Assembly (NCBI GenBank): GCA_051278195.1
Contig: JBNMQM010000016.1
Location: 1-64,000, forward strand
DNA: 64,000 nt
DNA from: JAHRVQ01 sp051278195
Lineage (GTDB): Bacteria > Pseudomonadota > Gammaproteobacteria > Pseudomonadales > Azotimanducaceae
Direction of reading: 5' to 3'
Shown: positions 27,302-35,554 of the stretch, piece after piece
Layout of the letters: each line of letters starts with the position of its first letter
Position numbering within the stretch: position 1 is the stretch's first letter
Position numbers and translations under genes: made by a program
Notes under the pieces: generated by a model
Told to the model about the DNA's origin: nothing
The model's database searches: none
What the model saw: the letters and a program-made list of their open reading frames with translations, nothing else

Positions 27302-27724
27302 CTATGGCTTGGTAAGAAGTTTGACCATACGGAATTGGGTATGTCCTTTGGGAAAATCCTTCGTTTAACCTATGACGCGATAACCGTATTTTTCGTAGAA
27401 CGGGCGAGCCTGAAAACTGAAGGTGTTGAGCATAGAGAACTCTCGGCTCTACGTTAACCCCTCAACTTCCGCTGCCAACAAAAGTTTTGAACCGTAACCC
27501 TGCCCACGCAACTCATCCGATACCCAGATGAAATTGATAAGAAGCCATTCCCAAATACTGGAACCGCCAAGGCCTGCTAGTACTTGACCAGTATCGTCCC
27601 TAAACGCGAAGCCAAACTCACTCGAATTTCTGGTACCAGCGAATGCACTATTGGACTCATCCAATCGATTTCGCAGGTACTGGACTTCCTGCTCCGTTAA
27701 ACTTTTCTCAAGTTCCAACGGCAT
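27302..27724 (-). pseudogene. GNAT N-acetyltransferase with two in-frame stops
   Basis: A single reading frame of 140 codons covers a whole GNAT domain, but it is broken by TAG at 27449-27451 and TAA at 27365-27367. Before the first stop: FAFRDDTGQVLAGLGG, then the acetyl-CoA loop LRGQGYGSKLLLAAE. Between the stops: FSFQARPFYEKYGYRVIG, a hallmark of this GNAT group. After the second: DFPKGHTQFRMVKLL. All in the same frame, so two point nonsense changes account for the damage. The gene lies right after the attC-like site and 7 bp before the HAD start. Confidence 0.8.
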
Positions 27725-27727
27725 AAA

Positions 27728-27784
27728 GCATAACGCCTAGGTAAGCGAGCGCGCGAAGCACATCCGCTTGACCTAGTTGTTATT
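27728..27784 (-). other. Integron attC-like recombination site
   Basis: Read on the minus strand this 57-bp spacer begins with TAACAACTAGGTCAAGCGG and ends with CGCTTACCTAGGCGTTATGC. The ends are an imperfect inverted repeat (TAAC/GTTA, CTAGGT/ACCTAG, AAGCG/CGCTT) around GATGTGCTTCGCGCG. This is the layout of an attC (59-base element): R'' AAC, TCAAGC and a GCGTTA core. It follows the stop of the cold-shock gene, as expected for a cassette. No integrase is in view. The last core bases (GTTATGC) deviate slightly from GTTRRRY. Confidence 0.7.
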
Positions 27785-27793
27785 TGCTATCGA

Positions 27794-28000
27794 TTAAACA
27801 GCAACTACTTTATTTGCACATGGACCTTTTTGTCCTTGGCCTACTTCGAACTCAACGGCTTGACCGTCATTCAATGTAGCGTATTCACCGCCAGATTGAA
27901 TTTCTGAGTGGTGAACAAACAAATCTTTGCTGCCGTCTTCTGGAGTAATGAAGCCGAAACCCTTATCTGCATTGAACCACTTAACTGTACCTTTACTCAT
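27794..28000 (-). CDS. CspA-family cold-shock protein
   Basis: 68 residues, a complete cold-shock domain with RNP1 KGFGFI and RNP2 DLFVHH, in the order KWFNADKGFGFITPEDG...FVHHSEI...VEFEVGQGQKGPCANKV. It binds single-stranded RNA/DNA and acts as an RNA chaperone. The gene is followed by the attC-like site, so it appears to be a cassette passenger. Its leader contains a 9-bp inverted repeat. Confidence 0.95.
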   Translation of the reverse strand: MSKGTVKWFNADKGFGFITPEDGSKDLFVHHSEIQSGGEYATLNDGQAVEFEVGQGQKGPCANKVVAV

Positions 28001-28033
28001 AATGCTCTCATTCTTTATTAGTGAAAAATAGTT

Positions 28034-28066
28034 TTCTGATTTGCTATCACCATTACAAAATCAGAA
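28034..28066 (-). other. Inverted repeat in the cold-shock gene leader
   Basis: Arms TTCTGATTT (28034-28042) and AAATCAGAA (28058-28066) pair perfectly around a 15-base loop, 34 bp before the start codon. Position in the 5' leader suggests a regulatory RNA hairpin or a dyad operator. No T-tract follows, so it is not a terminator. Confidence 0.5.
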
Positions 28067-28200
28067 TTTAAAACTCGTCGAGCCATTAACACTGGACCGA
28101 AGGCTATCCGTATCAATATGGAATGCCCCAGCTACGCACCGTTATTATGCGCCGTATGGCCACTTTGTATACAGACCTTTATGAATATCTAGCCCGCAAA

Positions 28201-28239
28201 GCGCGCTTTTGGGCCACATCGCTCACAAAAGGTGCGCGC
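28201..28239. other. GC-rich inverted repeat after the sulfotransferase stop
   Basis: GCGCGCTTTTG at 28201-28211 pairs with CAAAAG(GT)GCGCGC at 28226-28239. It sits 4 bp beyond the sulfotransferase stop, within a 243-bp spacer that has no gene. It may be a terminator without a U-tract or the relic of a cassette recombination site; attC core bases are not visible. Confidence 0.4.
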
Positions 28240-28243
28240 TTGC

Positions 28244-28918
28244 TCAGAAAGTATACCCAAACAGCCCAATGTCTTTGGCAAACCGGCTTTCAACCAATGC
28301 CTGCGCATTGGCGCCGTATTGATCCCTATAGTCCATACCTGTACCAGTCATCTGCAACAGTAGTAGCTCAAATGAAGGCATCTTAGCCCGCCTCTGAACG
28401 TCAACTAAATCACTATTGAGTGACTCGAAGCGCCCAACAAAGTCTACCGAGACCTGACCATTAGCGTTCGAGAGGAAGGTATGTTGCGAGCGGAAATGGG
28501 CGTCAGCTTCGTTATCGGGTATTGATACTATCGCCTCTACAAATTCATCGAACGACATTCCAGCGCGAATTTGCTCGTAGTGGGCAAAACAATCCGCAAC
28601 ACCTGCTCGTTGAGTTGAGTTCGTGAACCCCTCAGCCTGAAAAAGAACCTTGTCCCGATAGCAAGAGAGCAATCTACTCCAAGGATTACGAACAAAGGAA
28701 AATGAGAAGTAACCCTCAAACATCAAGCGACTTTCTCGATTCGGCGTTGCCAGAGGAAATGTGGACTGATGCGGGTCCCCTTTCGGTCCATCGAGCACCA
28801 CGCCAAGCATGTCAGCCAGAGCCACTTTAATACTTGAACACGCGACTTTAGGAATCTCTACATAAACCGCAGCGTAGGGTTCAAGCAGTATCGCTGCCTC
28901 TGAGCCCATCAAATACAT
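28244..28918 (-). CDS. Sulfotransferase family 2-like protein
   Basis: 224 residues from the ATG at 28918; the open frame to 29002 adds an unlikely leader. The PAPS-binding 5' loop is IPKVACSSIK and the 3'-phosphate motif is FVRNPWSRLLSCYRD, the two signatures of carbohydrate/Golgi-type sulfotransferases (Sulfotransfer_2). The acceptor may be a surface polysaccharide (inference). It belongs to the single-strand run of small accessory genes and shows no visible lesion. Confidence 0.8.
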   Translation of the reverse strand: MYLMGSEAAILLEPYAAVYVEIPKVACSSIKVALADMLGVVLDGPKGDPHQSTFPLATPNRESRLMFEGYFSFSFVRNPWSRLLSCYRDKVLFQAEGFTNSTQRAGVADCFAHYEQIRAGMSFDEFVEAIVSIPDNEADAHFRSQHTFLSNANGQVSVDFVGRFESLNSDLVDVQRRAKMPSFELLLLQMTGTGMDYRDQYGANAQALVESRFAKDIGLFGYTF

Positions 28919-28971
28919 TATTTCAGCAGCTCCTGTTGTCGTTGTAAAATTACACCGATTTATGTTCGCTC

Positions 28972-29262
28972 CTACCCTCCGTCTAATATGAAAACAGTAC
29001 AATCTGCGCTATTTTCCCGTAATGGCTTTACGCTGGCGTACTCATCCGAATTCAAAAAATCTTGGGCGTTTTTGACCGCTGGAAATTCGATCACGACAAT
29101 TCGGGTTGGTGTCCATAGATCGGCTTCAATAACTTCAAGCGCGCCTCCTCTCGCCCGGTAGGCGCCGCCATATTTTTCTGCAATGGGCTTCGCCTGCCTT
29201 TTGTATTCGTCGTAAGACTCCGTGTCATGTATCACTGAATCTAAGATAAGAAATGCTGTCAT
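28972..29262 (-). CDS. DUF1330 protein
   Basis: 96 residues with the dimeric alpha-beta barrel pattern of DUF1330: DSYDEYKRQ-like ESYDEYKRQAKPIAEKYGGA, RGGALEVIEADLW, RIVVIEFPAVKNAQDFLNSD, EYASVKPLRENSAD. Small cytoplasmic protein of unknown function, common as an integron or accessory passenger. Intact. Confidence 0.88.
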   Translation of the reverse strand: MTAFLILDSVIHDTESYDEYKRQAKPIAEKYGGAYRARGGALEVIEADLWTPTRIVVIEFPAVKNAQDFLNSDEYASVKPLRENSADCTVFILDGG

Positions 29263-29319
29263 TTGGAAGATTTCCTGGTTTTTTGAACATAGCCTCGACT
29301 TGCAATGTTCGGTCTAACG

Positions 29320-29709
29320 TTAACTGGTAGCAACAATCAAACTACAAATGAGCAGAATAATGGTGATAGGTGCCCACAACATTCTCTCCTTTTTACTCGG
29401 TGTAATGATATTCAAGATTGAGCTGACAACGAAAAGCGCCACAACAAACCAAATTGCCGATCTAGAAATTGAGAGATAATCAGCAAACAGCGCTTCTGCT
29501 CGGACCATCACTATAAGCGCGAGAAAAATCAGGAGTAGCATCTGTACTGCCGCGGCCACTCGCATTTTGAGAGGAAAGCGCCCAGGGAATTTACCGCCCA
29601 TGGCCCATTCTCCCCAGGGCGCACCCAATGCTAGCGCCAATTGGAAAATTACCGTGACGCCAGTAAAGGCGCCGAATACGTATGCAAATACAGCAGTATC
29701 GATGATCAA
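29320..29709 (-). CDS. Four-helix membrane protein, hypothetical
   Basis: 129 residues with about four hydrophobic spans (AYVFGAFTGVTVIFQLALAL, VQMLLLIFLALIVMV, AIWFVVALFVVSSILNII, APITIILLICSLIVATS). No family recognised. Its stop is immediately followed (minus strand) by CGTTAGAC, which resembles an attC R' core and may be a cassette boundary relic. Confidence 0.7.
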   Translation of the reverse strand: MIIDTAVFAYVFGAFTGVTVIFQLALALGAPWGEWAMGGKFPGRFPLKMRVAAAVQMLLLIFLALIVMVRAEALFADYLSISRSAIWFVVALFVVSSILNIITPSKKERMLWAPITIILLICSLIVATS

Positions 29710-29801
29710 TTTTCACCTCGACTCGCCCAGCGCATGGTTAAGTTCGCCAAAAAGATAGGGTTATGTCCACGACAAATTTCTGCCGCCAAACCTACTCTAC
29801 A

Positions 29802-31211
29802 TCAGACTCTTGATGCGGCTATATTTTGTTCGTGCTTTTCTCGATCAATTTTGTAAAACCGCATGATGTACCAAGAAACTAAATACAGAAAAATCAAGCA
29901 AGGAAGATAGACCAATATAAGGTTGGTAACGATCTCTGAATCTACGACACCAGGTTGCGCGACTTCAGGAAAACCAACCAGCCACAACACCATGCCTGCG
30001 AGCATTACGCCTAAACCTGAGACTGCTTTCTTCGAGAAGTTTCTGGTCGCAAAGATCAGCCCCTCTTGCCTTACACCTTTGGTCTCGGCGCTGCGGTCTT
30101 CAACTAGATCAGCATTCATGGAAGCAATAATAATTTGCATGGTAATAATCGCTGTCGTTTCAATGAGATAATTGGTCATCAACAGGGGTAAATAGAGCGC
30201 ACTCTCTCGAACCGGAAAATAACCCAGAATGCTGGCGATATAGGCAATTGGCAAAAACACGATTGCGAAAAAAAAGACCTTCATTGCAGCGCCTTTTTTA
30301 CCCAAACGCGATGACAATTTCGGCGCCATGTAGAAGGACAATGGCACGGCAATCAAACCCAGCATGGGAATCAGTCCGATCTCTGTTGATTGTAAAAGCC
30401 AAAAGAACGTGCCGATATAAATCGCCAGTGCAGTCGCAAGACCGGCGGCAGCCCCAAAAAATAACCCAGAGAAAAATAACGCGACAAATGACGGGTTTTG
30501 AAACAAGCCACTGAACTGCTCAAAGACGAATTTTAGACCCTGCTTATCGCGCACCTCTGGATAATACATGTCAGGAATGTGTCGATGCGTACCCAGCGAT
30601 GAACTGAACATCATCACAAACATGACGCCACCACCAATGAGCCCCAGATACTGGTAGCCGGTTGGCCCGAGTTGGCCCGCAGGGTCCAAATTGAACAACA
30701 CCATATAGGAAAGAACCGCCATTGATAGCCCGCCCAGCCAGCCAAAGAGATAGCGAAATGCCATCAAGGAGGTTCTGTCATCATAATCAGATGTCAGTTC
30801 TGGACCTTGCGAGGCATTGGGCACCTCAAAAAAAGTTAGGCAACTTCGGACAAAGACAGCCAGTGTTAGGAGATAAAAGAACAGCGACATTTCACTGCCA
30901 AGCGCCCACTCTGGGGGGTTCCACAAAGCCATAAAGCTCAACGAAACAGGCAACATCGCCGCATACATAAACGGGTGTCTTCGTCACCACTTGGAACGCC
31001 AGTGATCAGAAATGTAACCCACCGCAATATCAGAAAATGCATCAATGACAATTGCTAGAGCCAAGGCAAGACCGGTTAAAAATGCATCAAGTCCGAGCAC
31101 TTGATTGTAGTAAGCGAGTAAAAAATAATTGAAGCCAGCGTCTTTGATGCCGAAAGCAGTAGCACCTGAACCGTAGTAAAGTTTAGTTTCAAAAGAAGCC
31201 TTTCTAATCAT
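29802..31211 (-). pseudogene. MFS transporter (GPH/MelB-like) interrupted by one in-frame TGA
   Basis: One frame of about 469 codons encodes a glycoside-pentoside-hexuronide:cation symporter-like protein with twelve membrane spans. It starts MIRKASFETKLYYGSGATAF at 31211; the frame is open to 31280. The TGA at 30984-30986 cuts it within the conserved loop SDHWRSKW-x-RRHPFMYAAM, where relatives have Gly (GGA to TGA is a single change). Everything after it is intact in the same frame, and an ATG at 30968 could re-initiate. It is either a recent nonsense mutation, a read-through case or a sequencing error. The substrate is not readable. Confidence 0.8.
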
Positions 31212-31280
31212 TGCTGGCTGATCTCCATCTTTATTATCGACCGATTTTTTAGGTCCGCAACGGATAGGAGGCAGACCCAT

Positions 31281-31638
31281 TCGTTGCTAATTGTGTAGTC
31301 TTATCGACGACCGCTATCGGCCAGAAGCCATCACTACGCTTTACAATACATAGGATTTTTTCCAATGAGAGATTCAGCTCCTGATTTCTCTGCCATATTA
31401 ACTATGCCACTACAGTTGGATTAAAGGCGAATCTGAAGACAGTTTACTTAATTCTATGCAAGAGACAGGTTATATGATTTGAGTAAAGTGTCCCCAGATA
31501 TGCGGTTTTCCTTCACGGTAAATACCCATACAGCGCAAAAGTCATTTTCAATTCGAGAGATTACTAAACCACAGCAACTTACTAATTCGTTTAAGGTGAC
31601 GGACCAAATAACCAACCATCAACATCAAAAGGATCTAA
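31281..31638. other. 358-bp intergenic region without a gene
   Basis: AT-rich spacer between the divergent MFS and nitroreductase genes. I see no convincing ORF, RNA gene or repeat. It must contain the promoters of both genes. An AAGGATC ribosome-binding-like stretch lies just before the nitroreductase ATG. Confidence 0.5.
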
Positions 31639-32319
31639 ATGGCACATCCACAGTTAGCATTAAGCAATGATGAACTTCTCAGTAGCACCCGTGCTGTACG
31701 CAAGCGACTGGACTTTGAGCGCCCGGTACCAATCGCCGTCCTGGAAGAATGTATGAACATCGCTGTGCAAGCGCCTACCGGCTCAAATGCGCAGGGATGG
31801 CAGTTCATGTTTGTCACTGATCAGGCGAAAAAAGATCGAATTGCTGAGATTTATGCCCAGGTCTGGGAAATCTATAAAACGATGCCAGTCGCGATTCACC
31901 ACCTCCATAAGGAAAGTGGTGATCAATCACTAGTCTCCAGCCAAGAACGTTCTACCTCGTCTGCAGAATATTTGGCCGCCAACATGGCCAAGGCACCCGC
32001 GTTGCTCATCCCTTGTATAGCCGGGCGTATTGATTCGCCGGAGATTGCCGGCGGCGGGAATTTTGCTCAAGCCGCTACCTACGGTTCAATTATTCCTGCT
32101 GCCTGGAGCTTTATGCTCGCCGCGCGTGCCCGTGGCCTGGGTACCGCTTGGACCACGCTACATTTGATGCACGAGGAAGAAATCGCAAACCTATTGGGCA
32201 TTCCCTATGCCGAATATACCCAGGTCGCACTGATTCCTATTGCCTACACGAAGGGCACTGATTTCAAACCCGCATACCGCCCGCCACTCGACACCGTTAT
32301 GCATGTCGATCAATGGTAG
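31639..32319 (+). CDS. Nitroreductase-family NAD(P)H-dependent flavoprotein
   Basis: 226 residues. FMN-binding motifs are typical: STRAVRKRLDFERPVP near the N-terminus (Arg cluster), APTGSNAQGWQFMFVTD, and the C-terminal ARGLGTAWTTLHL with LLGIPYAEYTQVALIPIAY. The family reduces nitroaromatics, quinones or flavins at the cost of NAD(P)H. An inserted helix around residues 85-115 (HHLHKESGDQSLVSS) is typical of some clades. Physiological substrate unknown. Intact despite lying among broken genes. Confidence 0.88.
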   Translation: MAHPQLALSNDELLSSTRAVRKRLDFERPVPIAVLEECMNIAVQAPTGSNAQGWQFMFVTDQAKKDRIAEIYAQVWEIYKTMPVAIHHLHKESGDQSLVSSQERSTSSAEYLAANMAKAPALLIPCIAGRIDSPEIAGGGNFAQAATYGSIIPAAWSFMLAARARGLGTAWTTLHLMHEEEIANLLGIPYAEYTQVALIPIAYTKGTDFKPAYRPPLDTVMHVDQW

Positions 32320-32571
32320 TCAGGTAGCAGAAGATGAATTAGCTGCTACTGGTTTTTGTAGATCACCCTTGATGCTATCTCGGGTGATCCAAGCACCAGC
32401 TTCGATAGCAGACTGATTCGAATAAAGTAATTTAATACACACCACGATTCGATATCTAAAGTTGGGGCGTGAAATTGATACAAACTGTGTTTCGGTTTTA
32501 GGGGGAAGGTATTAGGCAACTCCCAACTATCTTGCTAATGTGCGTGTGAATGTTTTAAAACACAAAAACCA

Positions 32572-33699
32572 ATGCGCAAAATATTCGTCTACATCGCTTG
32601 TTTTACCTTAGCTTTTTTCAGTTTCAACAACAGCGCTGCTGAAGACGGCGCGGCAGAGGAACGCCATCAACAGACCGCCGAAGCTTTTAACAAAGCGTAT
32701 CGGGAGTCCCAAAATCTTGCTAAGGAAAGGAAATTTACAGATGCGGCCGCCGCAGCCGCCATCGCCCTCGAACTCAGCAAACCAGCCGGCGCGAGCAAAG
32801 AAGAACGTGCAAATCTTACCTTCAACTATGGTTTTTTATTGCTACAAAGCAAGCAGTACGACTCGGCTTGCAAGATTTTGGACAGTGCCGCATCAGACTA
32901 CTCTGAAATCTATGGGAAGAAGAGCCCAAAGCTTATCAATCCACTAAACGAACTCGCAGACTGTCTTGCGAATAACTACAGTGATAGGGAGAAATCGCTT
33001 AGGACTTACAAACGAATTATGAAAATTGTCGGTAGCCACTATGGTAATCAATCAGAGCAGTATGGCTTAGCATTGTTTCGTTCAGGCCAAACAATGATCA
33101 TTAAGTTGGCTAACAAGGACGGAAAAAAACACCTGGAAGAGTCCCTTGAGATTTTCACGAATCTCAAAGGTCCGCATTCCACAGAAGCAATTGCGGCCCA
33201 ATTTAATCTGGCGAAGTACAACCTTGCAGCAAAAAAATATGATGTGGCTATCGGCCAATTTAATGAAATCCTTGCCGGGTTCGATGATCCTGCTGCTCCG
33301 GATACCCGCTTAGAACTTTCGGTTCATGGCTTTTTAGTTGAAGCCTATGAACAAGACAAACAACCTGCCGAGGCTACAAAGCACTGCCTGGCCATCGGCA
33401 AAATGACGCCGGAAAGAGAAATTCAAGACTATATCCCGCTCTTTAAACCTCAACCGGTATATCCAAACTCCGCTCTCGTTGCTCGCAAAGAGGCATCCGT
33501 TATCGTCGAATTTACCGTCGATGAACAAGGATTCGTGCAAGATCCGGTGGTGTTAGATCGCGAGGGCTCATTGGTTTTCGACAAGCCATCTTTGGCTGTG
33601 GTCAAAAGGTTTCGCTATGCGCCAGCATTTGTCGACGGCAAGGCAGTAATAACCAAAGGCGTTAAGAATCGGATTGTTTACGAAATTGCGAAACGATAA
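32572..33699 (+). CDS. TPR protein with TonB-type C-terminal domain
   Basis: 375 residues. Signal peptide (KIFVYIACFTLAFFSFNNSA). Residues about 30-260 are helical tetratricopeptide-like repeats (FNYGFLLLQSKQYDSACKIL, AAQFNLAKYNLAAKKYDVAI). The C-terminal 85 residues match the TonB/TolA C-terminal fold: PQPVYPNSALVARKEASVIV, FTVDEQGFVQDPVVL, VVKRFRYAPAFVDGKAV. No N-terminal ExbB-binding transmembrane anchor remains apart from the cleavable signal, so it is probably a periplasmic TonB-domain protein rather than a classical energiser. No ExbBD genes are near. Confidence 0.8.
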   Translation: MRKIFVYIACFTLAFFSFNNSAAEDGAAEERHQQTAEAFNKAYRESQNLAKERKFTDAAAAAAIALELSKPAGASKEERANLTFNYGFLLLQSKQYDSACKILDSAASDYSEIYGKKSPKLINPLNELADCLANNYSDREKSLRTYKRIMKIVGSHYGNQSEQYGLALFRSGQTMIIKLANKDGKKHLEESLEIFTNLKGPHSTEAIAAQFNLAKYNLAAKKYDVAIGQFNEILAGFDDPAAPDTRLELSVHGFLVEAYEQDKQPAEATKHCLAIGKMTPEREIQDYIPLFKPQPVYPNSALVARKEASVIVEFTVDEQGFVQDPVVLDREGSLVFDKPSLAVVKRFRYAPAFVDGKAVITKGVKNRIVYEIAKR

Positions 33700-33750
33700 C
33701 CTGCGATCTAACTGACTTCGCGATGATATCAAAGGAGCTTTGCTCCGATG

Positions 33751-34191
33751 TTACTGAACTTCTAATGTCGCGATCGTGATGACGACCAATTTTCCCGTGA
33801 GCCAAGTGGGTAGCCAATCAGGGGCAGTTGGCCTCAGTCGAGAAAACACATCTTCCACATAGGCAGGATCATCTAGAACGACGACGCCAAGACCGCTGTA
33901 GGTTTCCCCCTGAATAAGCATGGTGACGGGCACAGCATCGCCGACGAAGGCACGCCACCATCTCCCATCCACACCCATAAACACCGTGCCGCCCTCTTTC
34001 AGGTAATTCACCGGCAGCGTTTTGCCCTCAAAGGTCAACAGCATGGCTTCTTGAGCTTCCTCGCCAGTTGGATTGGCCCGAATCTCATTCATCATGGCAG
34101 GGTTGACGATGAGGCTAAAAAACAGCGCGGCAGCTCCGAGGAGAATAGCGAGAGCGCCGATGAGAATTCCTATCCATTTCAATATAATCAT
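33751..34191 (-). CDS. Membrane-anchored hypothetical protein
   Basis: 146 residues from the ATG at 34191; the frame is open to 34227. A single N-terminal transmembrane helix (IGILIGALAILLGAAALFFS) is followed by a soluble part rich in beta strands (TLPVNYLKEGGTVFMGVDGR, VPVTMLIQGETYSGLGVVVL, YVEDVFSRLRPTAPDWLPTW). The strand pattern recalls split-barrel F420/FMN-binding proteins of the DUF385/nitroreductase type, but I see no decisive motif. Confidence 0.6.
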   Translation of the reverse strand: MIILKWIGILIGALAILLGAAALFFSLIVNPAMMNEIRANPTGEEAQEAMLLTFEGKTLPVNYLKEGGTVFMGVDGRWWRAFVGDAVPVTMLIQGETYSGLGVVVLDDPAYVEDVFSRLRPTAPDWLPTWLTGKLVVITIATLEVQ

Positions 34192-34359
34192 CGCAATCAA
34201 CATAACCTGTTTTAAACAGCCATGCACCTTGGATTTACAAGTAGATTAATCGAATGCAAATCGCCACAAGGAATAGCCAGCGTCATAGATGACTGATGCG
34301 GCCTAAGAACCCCGGCACTTTTTGTAGTAAAAATCATAGTTAATCACAAGAGGTATAAA

Positions 34360-34620
34360 ATGGGTAAGCACCCTCGTTACACAGATGAGTTCAAGTAAGA
34401 AGCAGTCAACCAAGTGATTGTTCATGGCTATCCAGTTCTGGAAGTCAGCAAACGCTTGGGTATCGCTAACAAGAGCCTCTATGACTGGATTAAGGTGCTC
34501 AGCAAGCCAACCAAGCAACGCGCAGAAGAAAGTGATCTTCGCGTTGCTTGGTTGCTTGTCTAAAACGTCAACTCAAGTGTGCAGAGCAAGAGAGGCAGAT
34601 ATTAAAGGAGGCCGCTGCGC
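34360..34620 (+). pseudogene. IS3-family transposase OrfA remnant
   Basis: Starts MGKHPRYTDEFK, then TAA at codon 13 (34396-34398) where relatives have a glutamine codon. The frame continues EAVNQVIVHGYPVLEVSKRL and GIANKSLYDWIKVLSKPTKQ, the OrfA helix-turn-helix. After ESDLRV the frame shifts; the leucine-zipper part RQLKCAEQERQILKEAA is found in another frame from about 34571. The shift coincides with a perfect 15-bp inverted repeat. Non-functional. Confidence 0.85.
34508..34554. repeat. Perfect 15-bp inverted repeat inside the OrfA remnant
   Basis: Arms CAACCAAGCAACGCG (34508-34522) and CGCGTTGCTTGGTTG (34540-34554) with a 17-base loop. The right arm replaces the sequence expected to encode the next OrfA residues and sits at the frameshift, suggesting it was copied from the left arm. 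Confidence 0.85.
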
Positions 34621-35315
34621 GTGCGCGGCAAAGAAGACCAGCAGTTAACTGCGCAGATCAAGCAATGTTGGCTGGAAAGTGGCGGGCATTCTGATTGACG
34701 CACAGATTGTATGTGGCCGTGATCGCGTGCTCCGCTTGATACACTCAGTGGGCCTGCGCGCTCAACGCGGTTATCGTCGACCAAGAGGATTTTACGGAGC
34801 TTCCCCGAATATAGCCGCGCCGAATCTACTGAATCGGAAGTTTGAGGTAAACGAGCCAAATCCGTGGTGGGTGAGTGATATCACTTACATCCATACGCAT
34901 GAAGGGTTTTTGTTCCTGGCTGTTGTCATGGATCTATTTGCCCGCAACATCGTTGGCTGGTCGATGAGTGGTCGGATGAAAGACGACTTAATCCTGGATG
35001 CACGGACCATGGCTCACTGGCGGCATAGACCGACAAACACGGTGATGTTGCATTCAGATCAGGGGTCAGAATACAAAAGCCGAGCTTGCAAAAAGTGACT
35101 TGAAACGCTCGACATCAAACCGAGCATGAGTCCTCGCGGCAACTGCCATGAAAATGCGGTAGCAGAAAGTTTCTTTGCGAACTTGAAGAAAGAAAAGATC
35201 AGAAGGAGGAAGTATCAAACTTCGCTTCTCTAACGTCGGCGTGAACCTTCAAAAACTTAGGGGTTTTCATAACCTGAGTCCTAACAACTTGATGTTCTCC
35301 AAAGGTGGCGAATAA
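34621..35315 (+). pseudogene. IS3-family transposase OrfB (DDE integrase) remnant
   Basis: Pieces in three frames: EDQQLTAQIKQCWLESGGHS from about 34636, then after a shift and small deletion GRDRVLRLIHSVGLRAQRGY, WWVSDITYIHTHEGFLFLAV (first catalytic Asp), VMLHSDQGSEY (second Asp), TGA at 35096-35098, then PSMSPRGNCHENAVAESFFA (catalytic Glu) and, after a deletion, NLSPNNLMFSKGGE with TAA at 35313-35315. The DDE residues remain recognisable but the gene cannot give a full protein. Confidence 0.85.
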
Positions 35316-35554
35316 CAAATAATTTTATTTTTTACCTCTTCACATCAACACGTTATCGTAGACTGGACCGACTCCCAAGCGCAAATTGCCAATTAGTCGC
35401 CAGAAATAGCGAGTCGCTTTCTAACTGATATTGGTTGTCTTGCGCACCTCATTGAGGATGGCCAACGGGACGGCATACCAGGTGAAACCTAACAATGGTA
35501 TTGTGTGCCGGTCGCCCGTCTCGGGTATCTGAACAATCCAATAGAGTTAGTCAT

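Larger units (their letters stand above)
34339..35349 (+). mobile_element. Degenerate IS3-family insertion sequence
   Basis: Remnant of about 1 kb carrying broken orfA and orfB of an IS3-family element, shorter than an intact 1.2-1.3 kb copy because of internal deletions. The flanks show degenerate inverted similarity: GTTAATCACAAGAGGTATAA at 34339 versus the reverse complement of the stretch ending near 35349 (GTTGATGTGAAGAGGTAAAA), possible terminal repeats. No target-site duplication could be fixed by eye. Not mobile on its own. Confidence 0.7.

Noticed and set aside
28123..28386. 87-codon plus-strand frame
   Set aside because: Half of it is antisense to the conserved C-terminus of the sulfotransferase, and the rest is the inverted repeat region.
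30984..30986. Selenocysteine at the MFS in-frame TGA
   Set aside because: The position is a loop glycine in this family, MFS symporters are not selenoproteins, and no SECIS-like hairpin is evident just downstream.
31479..31670. 63-codon frame before the nitroreductase
   Set aside because: No family or signal, overlaps the true start region, and composition looks intergenic.
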